From: Methylotenera_A sp044222005 | GTDB lineage: Bacteria > Pseudomonadota > Gammaproteobacteria > Burkholderiales > Methylophilaceae | Assembly: GCA_044222005.1 (NCBI GenBank) | Contig: JBGANY010000011.1 | Span: 1 to 64,000, forward strand | Direction: 5' to 3' | Length of the DNA: 64,000 nt | Shown: positions 61,923 to 64,000 of the stretch, in pieces | Layout of the letters: each line of letters opens with the position of its first letter | Position numbering within the stretch: the first letter of the stretch is position 1 | Made by a program: the position numbers and the translations under genes | The notes under the pieces: model-generated | Told to the model about the DNA's origin: nothing | What the model saw: only the letters and a program-made list of their open reading frames with translations | Databases searched by the model: none

Positions 61923-62480
61923 TTACCAGCTGCGAATTCGGCCAATATCGACATGCACGAAGTTAGATTTTGGATAATAGCCGACGCCACCCCCACGCAA
62001 GGCGATGGCAGCGCGCCGCAGCTCATCCAAAGGAACGCCTTCGATATAAAGATCGACCGCTTTGGCCTGCATGTGCAGGCTGCCCTTGGCAACCCCATCT
62101 GAATTGGCGGCTAGAGAGGCATTAGTGGCTGGAGAGCGATAGCCAGATATGATATGAAACGGTTGCGCGGTGCCTAGTGTGCTGTGGAGGCCATATAGCA
62201 GATCAAGCAAAGGCGTCTCGATCGGGAGTATCTGATCATTGCGGTAATCGCGCAAGATATGGTTGATGTCTGCCAGCGCGTCAGGCAAGTAGTTGCCCTC
62301 GGCCCAGTAGACAGTTTTCAGATTTTCGCCAGTGTGCAAATTGTAGAAATCCAGCTCGCGCACTACTGTTTTACCTTGCTCGAAAGCTGCGAAAGCGGGG
62401 CACGCACTCAGTCCGCTGAGTGCGAACGCCATACCGGCCTTAAGTAGACCGCGGCGCCCTTTGCAAATTTGATTATCCAT
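61923..62480 (-). CDS. DUF882/M15-like exported peptidase
   Basis: A 185-residue protein with a probable Tat signal (CKGRRGLLKAG, then a hydrophobic stretch ending about residue 31). The domain ISGYRSP...GSLHMQAKAVDLYI...FVHVDIGRIR matches DUF882/peptidase M15_3, a zinc D,D- or D,L-carboxypeptidase-like fold related to MepK (metal ligands His, Asp and His visible in these motifs). It probably trims peptidoglycan cross-links in the periplasm. Follows the L,D-transpeptidase by 21 bp on the same strand. Confidence 0.88.
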   Translation of the reverse strand: MDNQICKGRRGLLKAGMAFALSGLSACPAFAAFEQGKTVVRELDFYNLHTGENLKTVYWAEGNYLPDALADINHILRDYRNDQILPIETPLLDLLYGLHSTLGTAQPFHIISGYRSPATNASLAANSDGVAKGSLHMQAKAVDLYIEGVPLDELRRAAIALRGGGVGYYPKSNFVHVDIGRIRSW

Positions 62481-62501
62481 AGCGATAGTTTATCCTTAAT
62501 T

Positions 62502-63428
62502 TCATGGAATTTGGGAGTAAAGTGTCACGTCGCGCGCAATGCCGTCTTTCTGCTCCAGCACATCTGCGGCATGTAACCAGTTAATCCGATCGCTTAGCAT
62601 GGCATCGTTCGCCAACTGCTCAAGCGCCGCCAATGAGACATCGCTTTCGTTATAAATATCCCGATGCGCCTCAACAAAAATGCGCCCGTCCGATTCAGTC
62701 AGCAGCAGCGGAGCATAAATTATACTGCCAGTTGCCCCGCGCTCTATCTGTGCAAATAGCGCCTCAATATCATCAGGATGCAAACGGATGCAGCCATGGC
62801 TCTGGAAATGGTAAATGCTGGCCGGCGCAATGGTGCCGTGAATGCCGATTGATGTCAGGCTGAGTCCCAGCCAGTGCTTGCCAAGCGGATTATCGGGACC
62901 CGGCGGCACTTCGGTCTTCACTATCTGGCCTTCGCGCCGCATCTCCTCCTGAATGGATTTCGGCACGCGCCAGGCCTTGTTGACTGCCTTGTCGATCACA
63001 GTAAAACTGCCTGCCGGCGTTGGCCAGCTTGGCTTGCCCAGTCCTACAGGGTAGGCGGCTGCCAACTCCCAGTCGCGAAAATAGTACAACATGCGCTGCG
63101 GCAGGTTGATGAGCAGTCCTTCCTCCCGTGCCTCCGGTATGATGTGCCGGTTATCGATGATCAGCTTCTTGCCCGGCATCAGCTTGGCGTTGTACTTCAG
63201 GCCATTCTCGCGTGACAGCACTGCGGCAGCCACACCAAACCGCGCACCAATCTTGATCAGATAATCGCCGGGCTGAACGGTGTATTCAAACACGCCGCCT
63301 GCAACGGGGAATCCAAGCGGTTCCGCCATTGCAAAAGGCAGATAAAACGCCAAAATGGCTGGCCATATAAAACGCAATTCTATTCTCTCTTTTCTATCAG
63401 CCTGAACTGAAAATGACAATATTGACAT
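62502..63428 (-). CDS. L,D-transpeptidase (YkuD) with LysM-like domain
   Basis: A 308-residue exported enzyme: a signal or anchor helix (about 20-36), a LysM-like segment with YTVQPGDYLIKIGARFGV, then a YkuD domain with HSHGCIRL-type motif FQSHGCIRLHPDD (catalytic Cys). It forms 3-3 cross-links or links proteins to peptidoglycan. The start at 63428 is uncertain; the mature protein does not depend on it. Operon with the M15-like gene. Confidence 0.9.
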   Translation of the reverse strand: MSILSFSVQADRKERIELRFIWPAILAFYLPFAMAEPLGFPVAGGVFEYTVQPGDYLIKIGARFGVAAAVLSRENGLKYNAKLMPGKKLIIDNRHIIPEAREEGLLINLPQRMLYYFRDWELAAAYPVGLGKPSWPTPAGSFTVIDKAVNKAWRVPKSIQEEMRREGQIVKTEVPPGPDNPLGKHWLGLSLTSIGIHGTIAPASIYHFQSHGCIRLHPDDIEALFAQIERGATGSIIYAPLLLTESDGRIFVEAHRDIYNESDVSLAALEQLANDAMLSDRINWLHAADVLEQKDGIARDVTLYSQIP

Positions 63429-63481
63429 ATAACGTTGGCATCATAACAGCACGGCTGCCACAGTGACCAGTTGCCAGCATA

Positions 63482-63497
63482 TAAGGGTTAGCCCTTA
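63482..63497. promoter_or_regulatory. Inverted repeat in the gap before the DUF2934 gene
   Basis: TAAGGG-TTAG-CCCTTA, a 6-bp perfect dyad. It may be an operator for the L,D-transpeptidase gene or the DUF2934 gene. No known regulator can be assigned. Confidence 0.4.
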
Positions 63498-63581
63498 CGT
63501 GCTTGCACGAATTTACATGTATTCACCAGTTCATTACATTGCACATATCGGCGGTGCATGCCTAACAACGCATAGTTGTCT

Positions 63582-63598
63582 AATCTCTATATGAGATT
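63582..63598. promoter_or_regulatory. Second inverted repeat before the DUF2934 gene
   Basis: AATCTC-TATAT-GAGATT, about 50 bp before the DUF2934 start. Dyad position is suitable for an operator or a leader hairpin. Confidence 0.4.
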
Positions 63599-63647
63599 GG
63601 TGCCGCCGACTTCAATTTTAATGCCAGTAAGTTAAAGAGGAGGCCAA

Positions 63648-63857
63648 GTGAGCCCTTTAAAAGTGAAATCTTCAAAAGCAACTGGAAAAAGCCCAGTGAG
63701 CCCTGGAACTGAGATTGAGTCAAAGGAAGCGCTCAATAACGAGGACATGGTCTCCCGTATCGCAGTGTCTGCTTATTATAAAGCAGCGGCGCGCGGCTAT
63801 GAACCAGGACATGAGATTCAGGACTGGCTTGAAGCCGAAGCGGAGATGCAGCCATGA
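63648..63857 (+). CDS. DUF2934 family small protein
   Basis: A 69-residue protein. The first ~28 residues are Ser/Lys/Pro-rich, the rest fits DUF2934: RIAVSAYYKAAARGYEPGHEIQDWLEAEAEM. It starts at GTG with a strong AGAGGAGG site. The family is small, widespread in Proteobacteria and of unknown function. Confidence 0.82.
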   Translation: MSPLKVKSSKATGKSPVSPGTEIESKEALNNEDMVSRIAVSAYYKAAARGYEPGHEIQDWLEAEAEMQP

Positions 63858-63931
63858 TGTCCATACCCCCCATAGATATATATGTCAGGCGGCTAATTCC
63901 GAGTTAACGTTTCTGCGTCTAAGCGGAGATT

Positions 63932-64000
63932 ATGGCTGACATTACCCGCGTGTTGTCTTTCGAGCAATTAATTGCAAAGAGGCACTTACTTAAATTAAAC
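63932..64000 (+). CDS. Start of a gene cut by the window end
   Basis: ATG preceded by AGCGGAG at normal spacing, followed by 22 further codons (MADITRVLSFEQLIAKR...) before the window ends. Too short to identify. Confidence 0.5.
   Translation, partial: MADITRVLSFEQLIAKRHLLKLN

Noticed and set aside
1..64000. CRISPR array, prophage or transposon
   Set aside because: No spaced direct repeats, integrase, transposase or phage genes were seen; gaps are short and genes are housekeeping in type.

Overview
This window is a metagenome-style contig from a betaproteobacterium. Its first ~1.18 kb comes from a different organism. From about position 1190 to the end the base composition is moderate (near 50% GC by eye). 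Gene content is typical of a respiring Gram-negative betaproteobacterium: RNase E with an Arg-rich tail, PilU, DapC, split MnmC/MnmD, OmpW, a cbb3 oxidase locus with FNR and HemN. My best guess is the Nitrosomonadales, Methylophilaceae-like or a relative; this is an inference from gene content and order, not a phylogeny. Positions 1 to ~1180 are much richer in GC and carry a planctomycete-style GC-type dockerin protein end and an lpxC fragment. At the junction both glgA and lpxC are cut inside their coding sequence, which points to an assembly or amplification chimera rather than gene transfer.

Layout. 1190-3152: truncated glgA, then crcB and a DUF190 gene (fluoride efflux pair), closed by a bidirectional terminator. 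3180-9258: rne, a long divergent leader, then the overlapping run rluC, HAD phosphatase, Rieske ferredoxin, SppA-like protease. 9328-19086: a glycogen/maltodextrin block (pgi, glgB, divergent glgC, GH57 enzyme, malQ, ROK glucokinase), which with the displaced glgA covers glycogen building and part of its breakdown. 19108-24497: an AMIN-only protein, queG, tsaE, amiC, mutL; tsaE and queG start on opposite strands within a single ATGCAT. 24549-29262: a two-RCK potassium channel with a small membrane partner, miaA, and two unrecognised membrane proteins. 29282-38245: dapC, an EamA transporter, pilU, a SPINDLY/O-GlcNAc-transferase-like TPR protein, separate mnmC and mnmD, and a PQQ-type beta-propeller lipoprotein.

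38404-55542 is the microaerobic respiration region: the copper ATPase ccoI with ccoS, the oxidase operon ccoNOQP, ccoG and ccoH, an FAD hydroxylase of the ubiquinone type, a translationally coupled pair of Ca2+ exporters (CaCA exchanger and P2A ATPase), a radical SAM protein, fnr, hemN, a SafE-like membrane protein and ompW. Three exact copies of one 14-bp FNR box (TTGATTTGTATCAA) lie before ccoN, hemN and ompW, so the region contains both the regulator and a small regulon it very probably controls.

55787-64000 holds a ybhP-clsB phospholipid pair, an AI-2E/PerM transporter, a stand-alone NnrD, a beta-CASP metallo-beta-lactamase nuclease, a Cys-containing membrane protein of unknown role, two cell-wall enzymes (M15-like and L,D-transpeptidase), a DUF2934 protein, and the first codons of a gene leaving the window. 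I saw no CRISPR array, insertion sequence, prophage, tRNA or rRNA gene. The most interesting items are the FNR box set, the quinoprotein whose active site looks altered, the OGT-like protein next to pilU, the channel/small membrane protein operon, and the chimeric left end.
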